Assembly (NCBI RefSeq): GCF_000147335.1
Contig: NC_014501.1
Span: 992,001 to 1,056,000 of the forward strand
Length of the DNA: 64,000 nt
DNA from: Gloeothece verrucosa PCC 7822
GTDB lineage: Bacteria > Cyanobacteriota > Cyanobacteriia > Cyanobacteriales > Microcystaceae
Reading direction: 5' to 3'
In this document: piece by piece, positions 26,679 through 36,795 of the stretch
Layout: each line of letters opens with the position of its first letter
Numbering within the stretch: the stretch's first letter is position 1
Position numbers and translations under genes: made by a program
Notes under the pieces: model-generated
The model's database searches: none
The model's input: the letters and a program-made list of their open reading frames with translations, nothing else
What the model was told of the DNA's origin: nothing

Positions 26679-27465
26679 TTATAGCTCTGTATGTTCAGTA
26701 AGGATTAGTTTTCTCACAAAATCGCTATACTCATCTTTCATGGGTAATTCCATGTCAACAAATAGTCGTTTTCTTGTGACTAAAACTGTCTCTCCCGTGA
26801 GGGGATTTACTCCTTCTTTCTGATAAATCTCCCAATACAAGCCTACTCCTCGTTTCTGCCAGTTGGGTAGGTCATTAAAATTAAGCCCTGCTTGTTGATA
26901 AAGTAATTCATTTTTAGCACTAATTGAGAGTTTTTCAAGCTTGCTGGTTGCCTGACCAACTGTATAACCGTTTTTGCGTAAAGTCCAGTAACAATGAGAG
27001 TTTAAAGCATTGCGATGAGCATCCGCGCTACTAAATACGGAAATAATCAACCACTAAATTTAAGGTTGGTAGTTGAGAAATACGGCAATCAAACGCGGCT
27101 AATGTACCCAGCAGTAGAGATAGTTTAGCACTGGCCTCTCCTGCTAAGACAGAATTAAGTTTTCTGAGCTTTCGCCCGAAGGTAGTTTCGTCTCTATGCA
27201 GTAACAGTGATATTTCATCGCTCTGGGTGTAACCATAGACTACTCGAAATCCACAGTTCATCAAGTGTTCTACGGTTGCTACCATGTAATCCCGAAATTT
27301 AAGGTCAAAGGGCGCTTCAAACTGATGAGTGTCTTTAGTCAATCGGGTGAAATTACGTCCATCAAGACGAGCGATCATGAAAATTTCTGGCAGAACACAA
27401 AAATCGTGCCCTGTCTCAAAAACTCTAAGCTTCGCGTCTAATTCTTCAAATTTCATCTTGGTCAC
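26679..27465 (-). pseudogene. Thg1-like tRNA 3'-5' polymerase, frameshifted
   Basis: Two overlapping frames make one Thg1/TLP protein of about 260 residues. The 5' part (27465 to about 27038) has the metal-binding Asp35 in ARLDGRNF and Asp83-Glu84 in YTQSDEIS. It breaks after VVDYFR. The 3' part resumes with SADAHRNALNSHCYW and runs to 26679. Seven bases sit where six are expected, at about 27033-27039, so the break is a +1 shift. Thg1-like proteins add nucleotides to tRNA 5' ends, and bacterial members repair truncated tRNAs. The gene is broken unless this is a sequencing error or programmed shifting. Confidence 0.8.
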
Positions 27466-27498
27466 TGAGGAAAGTTAATTTCAAAGACTATTAAATAA

Positions 27499-28329
27499 TT
27501 ATTTCTTTTTCGCTCTATTTTTTCGACGAGCTTCTTTTTGCCTTTTTTTCTGTTTTTTGGCTTGACTTTTAGCTTGTTTTTGGCGCAGGGCGAACTCATC
27601 GGACTGATAAAGACTGGATTCTAAGCTACTTGAAGATAAAATTCTTGTTTTGGTTTTTGGCGGTATTAAACCGAATAAAATTTGAATTTCTTCCCAATCT
27701 CCCACAACAGCTTCATCGACATATCCTTCTTCATAAGCTTGTTCGATGAGATCCGCCGATTCTATAGCATTCAATTTCACTAAAGCCAAGACAATAAAAC
27801 CATTGGCTTCTTTTCCATTGGCTTGAAAATGTTTTAGCTGTTCGGTCAGCACACAAATACAATCATTACGGACTTCGGGATAGCTTTCGGGGAAATTTTG
27901 CAGAGTTTCAATCACAGCGATCCGTGAAAATTCACCTTTGGAGACATCCGATAGATAGTTAGCCAAAATGGGGATTGATTCTACTCCAATACTTAAAAAA
28001 ACCTTCGGGAGTTCGTCACCAATCCATTCCCAATATTCCTCATCTGGATTATCCAGTTTGGCAACCACTTTTAGCAATGGAGAAATTGCTTGAGTGGCTT
28101 TGAGTTGTGCCAATGTCCTCCAAGCCAGAATAGGGGCCCAAGATGCTGAGGCTTCAGCATCAGCTTGGTACAGTGCCTCATCAGTGGCCATCTCAATTAA
28201 CTGGGGAATATGTTCGGCGCTTAAACCTAATTTTAGATAATCAGGCCAATCAAAAAAGTCTTCCTCTTGAAAATCTTGATAAGTTAAGAGTTGGGAAACA
28301 GTGGCACAATAATTCGAGCTAGATGACAT
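27499..28329 (-). CDS. DUF1186 family protein
   Basis: This 276-residue protein belongs to the DUF1186 group: the SAEHIPQLIEMATDEALYQ start, a WAPILAWRTLAQLKATQAISPLL repeat, and later HEAT-like helical pairs. The last 35 residues are almost entirely Lys, Arg, Gln and Ala, a basic tail likely to touch nucleic acid. It lies 33 bp upstream of the Thg1-like gene on the same strand and may share its transcript. The biochemical role of the family is unknown. Confidence 0.65.
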   Translation of the reverse strand: MSSSSNYCATVSQLLTYQDFQEEDFFDWPDYLKLGLSAEHIPQLIEMATDEALYQADAEASASWAPILAWRTLAQLKATQAISPLLKVVAKLDNPDEEYWEWIGDELPKVFLSIGVESIPILANYLSDVSKGEFSRIAVIETLQNFPESYPEVRNDCICVLTEQLKHFQANGKEANGFIVLALVKLNAIESADLIEQAYEEGYVDEAVVGDWEEIQILFGLIPPKTKTRILSSSSLESSLYQSDEFALRQKQAKSQAKKQKKRQKEARRKNRAKKK

Positions 28330-28567
28330 GGTGGGAGTAAAAATTTTTTATTTATTAATTTTAAAGTTTGAGGGGAAATAAATGTCCATTTAACGGACAT
28401 TTAAAAAACGATAGGTGAAGACCGAAACCTGAGCAATTAATCAAGTGTGTCGTCAATGTTCGATAGAAGTGGTTGTAATCGGAGTGCTTGGGAGTATCAA
28501 CAAATCGGTCTTATTGACAGATAAAGTCTTGGCTGAAAACCCCCTCAACTTTTACTGTGATAAGGAT

Positions 28568-28879
28568 TAGAGTGGGTCACAACACTTGCCTAAATTTATA
28601 ACTTACCGGCTCGTGTTGTTATCACTTAAATGTATTATGGTAGTCACTTTTTGAAGGCATCACAACGGAAGCTGATAATAATAAAACTATCCGGCTCCGT
28701 TGTGATGGTCACCCTTGAAAAATTATTTAATCCGGGTAGCCAGTTATTCCCGAAACCATTCTCAACAATCTAGTTTTATTGATAGAATAGTCCAACTCGC
28801 CTTTTAAAACCGCCTCAAATCTTCTCCTGGTATCTACTTGAGGGCATCACAACGCAAGCCGATAATAATTAAGCCACAT
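28568..28879. repeat. Hairpin-repeat array A, left fragment
   Basis: Three units begin at 28568, 28656 and 28847. The unit at 28656 has a 12-bp stem, CATCACAACGGA paired with TCCGTTGTGATG. The unit at 28568 has ACAACAC paired with GTGTTGT instead, a compensatory change. The third unit stops at about 28879, where an ATTCCGCACGTCAAAATGTA insertion-sequence end begins. Its missing right arm appears at about 35355. The 28330-28567 part of this gap shows no gene. Confidence 0.7.
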
Positions 28880-28880
28880 T

Positions 28881-28997
28881 CCGCACGTCAAAATGTAACA
28901 TGAATTACTACATTCCCTCTGCCGATAATTTAAGTAAATATACTCAAAGTTTTCGGATCAAAAAAGTGAGACAATCAAAGAGCTTCAAAATGTATTT
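28881..28997. mobile_element. Insertion-sequence end remnant
   Basis: ATTCCGCACGTCAAAATGTA at 28881 nearly repeats ATTCCGCACTTCAAAATGTA at 34679, which is the end of an IS1634-like element. A similar GCTTCAAAATGTA recurs at about 28983. The orientation is the same as at 34679 and no transposase remains. It marks the left boundary of a block inserted into the hairpin array. Confidence 0.45.
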
Positions 28998-29114
28998 TAA
29001 GTGGGTGGACAAAAGTATAGTTAACTATTTGATTAGGCAATAGGCACTCTTGAAAGGCTTTCAGCCTGTTTACATTTCTTAACACAGAGATCTTTATTTA
29101 TGTCCAGGTACTTA
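28998..29114. mobile_element. MITE family, copy 1
   Basis: This is a 117-bp element with imperfect inverted ends: TTAAGTGGGTGGACA on the left and TGTCCAGGTACTTA on the right. Copies with the same ends lie at 34541-34671 and 56819-56956. It has no coding capacity. The following gap (29115-29331) shows no gene beyond the promoter region of 29332. Confidence 0.6.
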
Positions 29115-29331
29115 TTTAAGACTAAATGGCTGTTTGAAGATACGAAAAGTAATTTTAAGCTGGTAAGTACCAGTTCCAAAAACAAAGTAGGAACTTTACT
29201 CACGAATAAATCCTGATTAGGATAGAAAGACCAAAAGCTAATTATAGTATAGCTTACAGCTTAGTTTGCCGTTTTTGTAGCTTCCCTAGCCATACGCCAT
29301 ATTAGAGAATATTGATTTTGTAGAGGAAAAT

Positions 29332-29718
29332 ATGAGCAATGCAACCCAATTAACAACCCAAGAAATTGAACAATATCGGGAACAATTTAAAGATTATCCT
29401 GAAGCCTTAGATGCTTTAGAATTAATTGCAGAAACAGACGGAGATTTAATTGAATCTGCTGGTTTATTGGCAATGGAAACAGGTGTAGAGATTTCTAGTA
29501 GGGTAGTGGAAGAAGATAATATTCTAGATAAATTAGCTAAAAGATGTCGTTCTATTGTCTGTGATGATGATTTTATAGATGATCTTATGAAAGATTTATT
29601 AACCGTAGCAGTAGCAACATTAGCAGCAAGTGGACAAATTCCGGTAGCAGTAGCGACTCCTGTTGTGATTTATTTAGCAAAAAAAGGGGTTAAAAAATGG
29701 TGTCAATCTAACGAATAA
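29332..29718 (+). CDS. Small hypothetical protein with C-terminal hydrophobic segment
   Basis: This 128-residue protein starts after a GAGGAAA ribosome-binding site. The N-terminal 50 residues are acidic and helical (LTTQEIEQYREQFKDYPEAL, then LELIAETDGDLIESAG). Residues about 88-115 are hydrophobic (LLTVAVATLAASGQIPVAVA) and could insert in a membrane, ending with a basic KKGVKKW. It is convergent with the CHAT-protein gene, inside the same inserted block. It might be a partner or target of that protein, but nothing in the sequence proves it. Confidence 0.5.
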   Translation: MSNATQLTTQEIEQYREQFKDYPEALDALELIAETDGDLIESAGLLAMETGVEISSRVVEEDNILDKLAKRCRSIVCDDDFIDDLMKDLLTVAVATLAASGQIPVAVATPVVIYLAKKGVKKWCQSNE

Positions 29719-29731
29719 TAATTGATTTTAC

Positions 29732-29786
29732 GGGCATGGCATTATCAATTTTATTGTTTTTACCATAATTTAAGATCGCCATGCCC
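29732..29786. terminator. Stem-loop between convergent genes
   Basis: GGGCATGGC at 29732-29740 pairs exactly with GCCATGCCC at 29778-29786, between the convergent stops at 29718 and 29800. The long loop and lack of a clear T-run make it an atypical terminator. Palindromes with this core are common dispersed repeats in cyanobacteria, which is the alternative. Confidence 0.4.
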
Positions 29787-29799
29787 CTGCCCCCAATAT

Positions 29800-32700
29800 T
29801 TATCGACCTGCTGCGACAAATGCCGCCCAATAATAAGGATTTTTAAAGGGATATTTTTCTAAATTTTCGACAAATTTACGGGCTTTTTCTTTATAAGATT
29901 TAGCTATTCTTGGTTTATCAGAATAGAGTTTATCTATCATTGAATCTGTTTCTAAAATAAATTGTTCACTGGTCAAATTTTGTAACCAATTTTGTGCTTT
30001 TTTTAATGCAACTGCAACCGAAATATTCATATTTGTATTAAATAAAATCTCATAAAACTTAATCATCAAAAATGCGGTTGATAAATCATTTACTGTCCAT
30101 AAACTACTGACAACAGTTGGACTACCAGCGAATAAAAAGCCACTGGGTAAACCGATATATTCATCACTAATAGATTCAAAATCAATTAATCCAGTTTCGC
30201 AAGCAGAAAGTACAACAAGACGAGACTTTTTGAGGTTTAATTCAAAGATTTCGCCTAATGTTAAGGGTTCTTTATTGGCTAAAAATAAGGCAGATTCTAG
30301 GGGATTATTAGGATTAAAACCGCCATGACAAGAAAAGTGATGACAATGACTATCAGAGGCTTGAAAATGGGTGGTAACGGTTTCTTTGGTGGCGTTATCT
30401 TTGGCTATAATTTCGCTTTGATTAAATAACGTTGAGATAATATTAACTTCTAAATCCGTGAAAAATAAGTCTTTAGTCGGGTTTTGGATAGCAAAAAGGT
30501 TAGTTAAGTCGTTTAATTGACGTTGTTGTGTAATTTGTAAAATTTGACAACTGGGGGCATATTGTACATCGTATATATCCTGTAAAATTAACTGAGGCTC
30601 TCCCTTTTTTAAGAGGCGTTGGGGGAGATCAATAGGTAAAGCGTGTAAAGGTAAAATATGTAAATAATGACAGGGAATAATAATTAAGCGTTTACAAGTA
30701 TCTGGGATTAAGGCAATTATATCATTAATATATAAGGTATTGGCAAAAGTTTGTAGGAGATTGGGAAGTTGATTAATCCATTCTTGTTGATCCTTGTGTG
30801 AGTAATGAAGCTGGAGGTAATTGTCGGTTGATTGAAAAAATGTCTGTAAATCTGTTTTTGAAGATTCCCAATATTTAACATCTCCGTCAGCAGATACCAC
30901 AAAAGCTAATATTTTTTCAACTGTGAGATACCATTGTAAAAGACAAGTTGATTCATCAACTAAGGATTGAATCTCTTTAAAAGTAATCGGTTCAACTTTT
31001 TGAGTTAGTTTAAAATTAGGATCAGTAATTTCTTGCTGAATAAAGTTATCTAATTCTTGTTGATATTCCTTGAGATAACTATGATCTTGGACGTAGGGAG
31101 TTAAATTATTAGTATGACGAATATTCATATTCTGGTTAATTGATTGACCTTGTAGGCGAATTTGTTCATTAACCACTCTTTGCTTTAATTCATTCAATTG
31201 ATCAATAATTGTTTGAGAAACACCTTGAGGCTGTAGATTTTTTTGTGCCATTAATTCCACAAGATTACGCGCTTTACTGCGTTCGATGTATTCTAAAGCG
31301 GTTTTGAGGTGTTGAAGGTTGTTTTCAATATGGTAAAGATTAAGGTAAGTAAGAACAAGACCTCCATAGGATTGTATGGCATCAGAGAGGATTTCTTGTT
31401 TTCTATAGCCTGTTACAGCCTCAATACGAATATTTTCTGCTGCTTTTACCGCTAAGGCAAACCCTTTGATAGCAATTTGCCAATTTTTGCCGTTATAGCC
31501 GCAATATCCTAAGTTATGTGCAGTCTGAAAACAGTCTTCAGGTAAAGCTTCTAGAGTATAAACAGTTAAAGCATTTTCATAGGCAGTGATCGCCAGTTCT
31601 AAATTTTTAGGCTTATCCCCTTTGATTCGGTGATGATAAGCATTAGCAAGATTATTTTGTGTCATGGCCCAGTCATAGGGAAATTTTTCACGGGTAAATA
31701 TTCTTAAAGCAGATTCAAAACAGGTGATCGCTACTTCTAGATTGTCTGCTTTATCTCCCTTGACTCTCTGATTGTAGGCAACCCCCATATTCAATTCCGT
31801 CAATGCCCAATCATCGGGAAATTCATCAAAAGTATAAACTTTTAAAGCTTCGTTGTAACAAGTAATCGCGTTTTCTAAATTCTCTTCTCTATCTCCTCCG
31901 ATTCTTACATGGTAAGCTCTACCGAGATTATTTTGCAGCTTGGCAAAGTATAGAGGAAAATCATCAGATGAAAAAATTTTTAATGATGCTTTAAAATTGG
32001 CAATCGCTTTTTCTAGATTTTCTGCCTTTTTCCCTTTAATTCGAGCATGGTAAGCATTTCCGAGATTCATTTGAATCATTGGCAATTCATGGGGAAACCT
32101 TTCAATCGTATAAACTTTTAATGACGCTTCAAAACAAGTAATAGCGATTTCTAAATTTTCTGCTTTATCTCCTTTGATTCTTGCATGATAAACATTCCCC
32201 AAAGTATTTTGTGTTTTTGCCCAGTGTATGGGAAAATTGTCAGAGTTCACAACCTGTAATGATGCTTGACAACAGGCAATAGCTATTTCTAAATTCTCTG
32301 CTTTATTTCCTTCAATTCTGTCAATGTAAACTTCGGCTAAATCCGCTTGTATTTTTGCCCAATTTCCAGGAAAATCATCGCAATTATAAACTTTTAAAGC
32401 CTCTTGAAAACAAGATATTGCAATTTCTAAATTTTCTCTTTTTTTACCTTCAATTTTCTCAAAATAAGCCTTTCCAAGATTGATTTTTAAATTTGCCCAT
32501 TGATGAGGAAAATCGTCATAATTATAGACACTCAAGGATTGTTTAAAATAGGAAATCGCAACTTCTAAATTTTCTCTTTTCTTTTCTTTAATTCTTTTTA
32601 AATAAGCAACCCCCAAATTGCATTGCCCTCTTGCCCATTCATTGGGAAAAGCATTGACAGTATAGACTCTTAATGATTCCAGAAAATAAATAATAGCCTG

Positions 32701-34281
32701 TTCTATATTCTCTTCCTTTTTTGCTTTTATCCTTTGTAAATAGGCATTACCTAGATTATTTTGTACTTTTGCCCATTCATTAGGAAAACTTTCAATATTA
32801 TAGATACTTAAGGATTCTTCGCAATAACCAATGGCTATTTCTATATTCTCTTTTTTCTTTTGCTCAATTATGTCTAAATCAGTAGTTTGTAAGTAAGCAT
32901 TTACTAAATGAATGTGCGTATTTGCCCATTCACGAGGAAAAGCCTTGAAGGTACGCACTGTTAATGCTTTTCTACAGCAATCAATGGCTGTTTCTACATT
33001 CTTTTCTTTATTTCCTTTTATTCTTTCCGTGTAAACATTACTCAGATTATGTTGTGTCATTGCCCAATAATAGGGAAACTCATCTTTATCGTAGACCGTT
33101 AATGCTTCTTGAAAACAAAGAATAGCTGTTTCTATATTGTCAGTTATTTTTCCCGCAATTCTTCTTGCATAAACATTCCCCATATTCATTTGCGTCATCG
33201 CCCAATATTCAGGAAATGTTTGAGGTTTATAAACAATTAAAGCTGATTTATATGCTTGAATGCTAATTTCTAAGTTATTTTTTACGCTGCCAAAAGGAAA
33301 TTCATTAATTAGATTTCCAAACATTAAAAGGATTGCTGCTACAGATTGTGCTTCTTGTGGATGTAGAATAGAGAAGATATTTGTAGCCCATTGATAAATA
33401 AATTTTCCGAAATTTTCATCGAGTTTATCTAAGTTATTTTGACATAAAGTATAAACTGCTTCAGGATTAAACCTATTTTTATCAATAAGTGAACTCAGTT
33501 CCAAGACATTCTCTAGAAAAATTTGATAGTCTTCAGGTTTAATTTTGTTTGAAGTTTCGTTTTCTACTCTTTGAGTAGGAGGAATTTTATTTGTTCCTTC
33601 GGGTACGAATTCCCAATCATAACCCTCTTTCTTACAAAAAGCGAGAATTTTCTCCACTGATATACCTTCAACACTGGGTACAGGAAAATTATGTTCTCCT
33701 AATCTTCGTGCAAAATTAGTTGCATCTACTGAAGATTCAAACATTAATATAGTTTGTCTTTCTTTATGACTTATTGTATGAATTCCCGCATTGTTTGTTC
33801 CTGCATTGTAGAGAAGAACATAAACAGTTTGAGGTAACTGATTAGAGGGTTGCTGCTGAAAATACTGACTCAAAGAAGTCACTAAATCTTGCGGATTAAC
33901 CCGTAAATTTTGTAAAATTCTCGCTGTACTTTCCCTCTCTTGAAAAATCCCCATCAGTAAATGCTCTGTATTAATAGATTCACTCCCTAATTGTTCAGCA
34001 AATGATAATGCACCGTTTAAAACCAATTTTGCGGATTCTGTAAAAGGAATGTCTACAGTAATCATTCCTGAACCCCTTCCTATAATTTTTTCAACTTCAA
34101 TACGAGCATTTTTTAGCTTGATTCCCTGCTGTCTTAAAACTTGCGCGGCAATTCCTGTTGCTTCACCGATTAATCCTAAAAATATAAACTCTGCCCCTAC
34201 ATAATTATGCCCTAACCGACGCGCTTCTTCCTGCGCTAACATAATTGCCTTAATCGCTTTCTCTGTAAACCGTTCAGACAT
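29800..34281 (-). CDS. ClpN-DUF3110-TPR-CHAT fusion protein
   Basis: This 1493-residue protein has four parts. Residues 1-145 are a Clp-N domain closely resembling the N-domain of the ClpC at 54364 ([20 protein letters not shown]). Residues 152-229 match cyanobacterial DUF3110 ([18 protein letters not shown]). Residues about 330-1010 are roughly a dozen TPR-like repeats of about 50 residues with NLGNAY and FPxxWA cores. Residues about 1140-1493 are a CHAT caspase-like protease with His1319 in SCHGG and Cys1361 in LSACETG. TPR-CHAT proteins act as regulated proteases in conflict systems. The Clp-N part suggests delivery to, or competition with, the Clp machinery. Its stop codon is convergent with the 128-residue gene. 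Confidence 0.9.
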   Translation of the reverse strand: MSERFTEKAIKAIMLAQEEARRLGHNYVGAEFIFLGLIGEATGIAAQVLRQQGIKLKNARIEVEKIIGRGSGMITVDIPFTESAKLVLNGALSFAEQLGSESINTEHLLMGIFQERESTARILQNLRVNPQDLVTSLSQYFQQQPSNQLPQTVYVLLYNAGTNNAGIHTISHKERQTILMFESSVDATNFARRLGEHNFPVPSVEGISVEKILAFCKKEGYDWEFVPEGTNKIPPTQRVENETSNKIKPEDYQIFLENVLELSSLIDKNRFNPEAVYTLCQNNLDKLDENFGKFIYQWATNIFSILHPQEAQSVAAILLMFGNLINEFPFGSVKNNLEISIQAYKSALIVYKPQTFPEYWAMTQMNMGNVYARRIAGKITDNIETAILCFQEALTVYDKDEFPYYWAMTQHNLSNVYTERIKGNKEKNVETAIDCCRKALTVRTFKAFPREWANTHIHLVNAYLQTTDLDIIEQKKKENIEIAIGYCEESLSIYNIESFPNEWAKVQNNLGNAYLQRIKAKKEENIEQAIIYFLESLRVYTVNAFPNEWARGQCNLGVAYLKRIKEKKRENLEVAISYFKQSLSVYNYDDFPHQWANLKINLGKAYFEKIEGKKRENLEIAISCFQEALKVYNCDDFPGNWAKIQADLAEVYIDRIEGNKAENLEIAIACCQASLQVVNSDNFPIHWAKTQNTLGNVYHARIKGDKAENLEIAITCFEASLKVYTIERFPHELPMIQMNLGNAYHARIKGKKAENLEKAIANFKASLKIFSSDDFPLYFAKLQNNLGRAYHVRIGGDREENLENAITCYNEALKVYTFDEFPDDWALTELNMGVAYNQRVKGDKADNLEVAITCFESALRIFTREKFPYDWAMTQNNLANAYHHRIKGDKPKNLELAITAYENALTVYTLEALPEDCFQTAHNLGYCGYNGKNWQIAIKGFALAVKAAENIRIEAVTGYRKQEILSDAIQSYGGLVLTYLNLYHIENNLQHLKTALEYIERSKARNLVELMAQKNLQPQGVSQTIIDQLNELKQRVVNEQIRLQGQSINQNMNIRHTNNLTPYVQDHSYLKEYQQELDNFIQQEITDPNFKLTQKVEPITFKEIQSLVDESTCLLQWYLTVEKILAFVVSADGDVKYWESSKTDLQTFFQSTDNYLQLHYSHKDQQEWINQLPNLLQTFANTLYINDIIALIPDTCKRLIIIPCHYLHILPLHALPIDLPQRLLKKGEPQLILQDIYDVQYAPSCQILQITQQRQLNDLTNLFAIQNPTKDLFFTDLEVNIISTLFNQSEIIAKDNATKETVTTHFQASDSHCHHFSCHGGFNPNNPLESALFLANKEPLTLGEIFELNLKKSRLVVLSACETGLIDFESISDEYIGLPSGFLFAGSPTVVSSLWTVNDLSTAFLMIKFYEILFNTNMNISVAVALKKAQNWLQNLTSEQFILETDSMIDKLYSDKPRIAKSYKEKARKFVENLEKYPFKNPYYWAAFVAAGR

Positions 34282-34318
34282 GACTCAGACTCCCTATCAC
34301 TCCTAAACCGCGAATTCA

Positions 34319-34555
34319 TTACAATACTAGGCTGCCCGCCTGAGCAATTGGAAAATTTACTCTGAACTCTTTACAAAGAGCAGATGTAAGCAGGTTTTCG
34401 TGCCTTATGAATAAAATTATAAGCTTTGCTAACTCTGCCGTCAACGTTGAGTGAAATTCATCAAATGCTAACTCAACTGACTTGATAAACCGATTAATTC
34501 GGCGGTAAACTTGATGAAGCTGACTGATAAGTTCATCATGTAAGTACCTGGACAT
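34319..34555 (-). CDS. Short ORF truncated by a MITE
   Basis: This 78-residue frame lies 37 bp upstream of the CHAT-protein gene on the same strand. Its first residues (MSRYL) are encoded by the terminal repeat of MITE copy 2. The original 5' end was therefore probably replaced, and this is a gene remnant. The visible part is helical (LISQLHQVYRRINRFIKSVE). No family is recognised. Confidence 0.35.
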   Translation of the reverse strand: MSRYLHDELISQLHQVYRRINRFIKSVELAFDEFHSTLTAELAKLIILFIRHENLLTSALCKEFRVNFPIAQAGSLVL

Positions 34556-34671
34556 AAATAAAAATCACTGTGTCAAGAAATGTAAAACGTCTGAAAGTCT
34601 TTCCTGTTCCCTGTTCCCAGATCCGGTGTTCCCTTGTCACACAGATAACTTTTATTATGTCCACCTACTTA
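34541..34671. mobile_element. MITE family, copy 2
   Basis: This 131-bp element begins TAAGTACCTGGACATAAATA and ends TTATGTCCACCTACTTA, imperfect inverted repeats. The interior shares CCTGTTCCCTGTTCCCAGATC and GGTGTTCCCTT with copy 3 at 56819-56956. With copy 1 it brackets the CHAT-protein locus. Confidence 0.65.
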
Positions 34672-34678
34672 CCCTAGA

Positions 34679-35349
34679 TTCCGCACTTCAAAATGTAGTT
34701 TAATCAGCGTAAAATTTACGCTGATTTATTTTGATAAAAAATAGTATCTGTGGCATGATGTTGGCAAAAAGCTGAGAATGTGCCGACGTTCATCGGTTAA
34801 ATTAACTATTTGTTTGATTCCTAAGTAAGTCAAAACATGAATACCTTGAAAACATTGAAATATCCATCTTAATGTAGGATTGTTAGTTTCTTTACCAACT
34901 TGATTATTGACTCCGCTTTTTTCTTTTTTTAAACTATTTTTTGGCTCTCTTGGTCCAAGGTTATAAACTAACAAACATAAAGACATTAAAAATAATATAG
35001 TCTCAATTCTTTCAGGATTATCGGCAAAAAAACTATCCGCAAAAAATAAAGAATCTTTTAGAAATCTAAATCCTCTTTCACTCATTTTGTTGATTTTTAT
35101 CTAATTATCCATTTTATTTCTCCCATTAGTTGAAGATTTTCTTGACTATATAATGCACTATCACATACCATTATTGAAGAAAAATTAATTTGCTTATTAA
35201 ATTCTAATATTATTTTGGTAAAGACAGCTTTATCCGCTTCATTTCCATCTCCTACTCTCATAAATAATGGTAAGTCTCCATCATTGCTTGTTATTAAATC
35301 TAAGACACATTGTTTCAAGTCTGGTCGATGATCCCGCGAATAACCTTTG
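34679..35349 (-). pseudogene. IS1634-like transposase remnant
   Basis: Two minus-strand frames (34726-35085 and 35097-35318) are the C-terminal half of a DDE transposase of the IS1634/DUF4277 type. Reading from the 5' side are DHRPDLKQC, VGDGNEADKAVF, then SERGFRFLKDSLFFADS and CLLVYNLG. A stop between them and the absence of the N-terminal half show it is dead. The 3' IS end is ATTCCGCACTTCAAAATGTA at 34679. The 5' side stops abruptly at about 35349, where the hairpin array resumes. Confidence 0.8.
34702..34726. terminator. Perfect palindrome at the transposase stop
   Basis: AATCAGCGTAAA and TTTACGCTGATT form a 12-bp perfect stem with a single-base loop right at the end of the transposase remnant. 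It probably served as the IS terminator. Confidence 0.5.
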
Positions 35350-35745
35350 CTAATTCTGTTGTGATGGCCACTCGTGAAAAATTGTTGAAGAGAGTTACCA
35401 GTGGTTATCTAACCTCTTATCAACAAAGTGAACTTATTGACCGGTAAACTCTTTTTGAAAAAACCGCCTCAAATCCTGATCTGGCATCTACTTGAGGCGG
35501 TAACAACACTCGCCGATAGATTAATAAACTATCCGCCCCTGTTGTGATGGTCGTGCTTGAAAAATTATTAGACCCTGGTTGCCAGTTGTCATCTAATTAT
35601 TTGTCAACAAAGCGAACTTATTGATAGGTAAACTCTGAGCTTAAAACCCCCTCAAATCCTCTCCTGGTATCTACTTGAGGGGATCACAACACTCGCCGAT
35701 TAAATTAATAAACTATCCGCCCAATAGTGTGATCCCTCTGAAGGC
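35350..35745. repeat. Hairpin-repeat array A, right fragment
   Basis: It starts with the right arm of a split unit (CTGTTGTGATGG at about 35358) and continues with units at about 35502 and 35685. Between units lies a second hairpin: CCGCCTCAA at 35463 with TTGAGGCGG at 35491, and CCCCTCAA at 35648 with TTGAGGGG at 35675. The C-to-G change in one arm is matched in the other, direct compensatory evidence for a folded structure. Confidence 0.7.
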
Positions 35746-35774
35746 AAGAAAATAAATCCTTGGTGGCTACTGTC

Positions 35775-35922
35775 CCAATACACACGAATTGCGCGTATCT
35801 TCACGAATTCATGAATATATATTAAACCAAGAATTTTTTGACCAAATTGACAAAAGAAGTGCATTCGGCTAGGGGTGTTTGTTTATAATATTTTTACAGG
35901 CTTACTGCGATGAGCGGTAAAC
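35775..35922. promoter_or_regulatory. Conserved AT-rich leader, copy A
   Basis: This gene-free segment includes GAATATATATTAAACCAAGA, ACCAAATTGACAAAA and GTTTATAATATTTTTACAGG. The same sequence with few changes recurs at 38455-38600, in each case between a hairpin array and a GGTCAACC array. TATAAT at about 35883 is a candidate -10 box; no well-spaced -35 box is clear. It may drive transcription into the array or be a protein-binding site. Confidence 0.45.
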
Positions 35923-36670
35923 AAGGTCAGCCGAACCCACCTGAATCAGGCAAATCAGCTATGCTGGACAAAGGTCAGCCGAACCCCCCTAAACTCGGCA
36001 ATCAGAGAAATCTGGACAAAGGTCAGCCGAACCCCCCTAAACTCGGCAAAGGGCGAAAATTGGATACAACCATCTTTAAAAAGGGAGTAATATTTGGGTC
36101 AACCGAACCCGCCTAAACTCGGTATGTTAGTCAGCACTGCTGGAAATGACTCCTTTTAAAAGAGTTGGTACTCCGATCAACCCAACCTACCATTACTGGC
36201 CAATGGGCAAAAACTGGATAAAACCACCTTTAAGAAGGGAGTAATATTTGGGTCAACCGAACCCGCCTAAACTCGGTATGTTAGTCAGCACTGCTGGAAA
36301 TGGCTCCTTTTAAAAGAAATGGTACTCCGATCAACCCAACCCACCATTACTGGCCAATGGGCAAAAACTGGATATAACCATCTTAAAAAAGGGAGCAATA
36401 TTTGGGTCAACCGAACCCGCCTAAACTCGGTATGTTAGTCAGCACTGCTGGAAATGACTCCTTTTAAAAGAATTGGTACTCCGGTATGGCGAACCCATCT
36501 TAACTCGGTAATGGGCGAAAACTGGAAATAACTCTCTCTGGAAAAGAGTGGTATTGTTAGTCAACCGAACCTAGCATTACTCGGATTTACCAGATAAATC
36601 TCGATATAGCCCTCTTTTTTGGCAAAAAAGGGGTATTAAATCAACATATCTTACTTTATCTTGGTAAGGT
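35923..36670. repeat. GGTCAACCGAACCC tandem array A
   Basis: About eleven units recur, at about 35923, 35971, 36021, 36096, 36176, 36250, 36330, 36404, 36484, 36559 and 36639. In the middle the sequence repeats with a 154-bp period made of two diverged 77-bp halves. Each half carries short stems: CCGA with TCGG, CAGCACTGCTG, and a pyrimidine-purine hairpin such as ACTCCTTTTAAAAGAGT. Toward the right the units decay, and 36671-36795 shows nothing further. The open frame at 35910-36116 is a by-product of the repeats. Confidence 0.8.
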
Positions 36671-36795
36671 TAAGTTTCCTCTCGGTATTATTTTTAAGCA
36701 TCGACACTAACTATACCGGTAAGATTTAAGCTGTCGTCGATTAATCGGCGATGCTATCCTCATGCGCTCAGTTCGATGACATTTATTGGAAGCTA

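Noticed and set aside
35910..36116. Open frame of 68 codons in the GGTCAACC array
   Set aside because: It only translates the repeats (QPNPPKLGK-type units) and breaks where the repeat phase changes.
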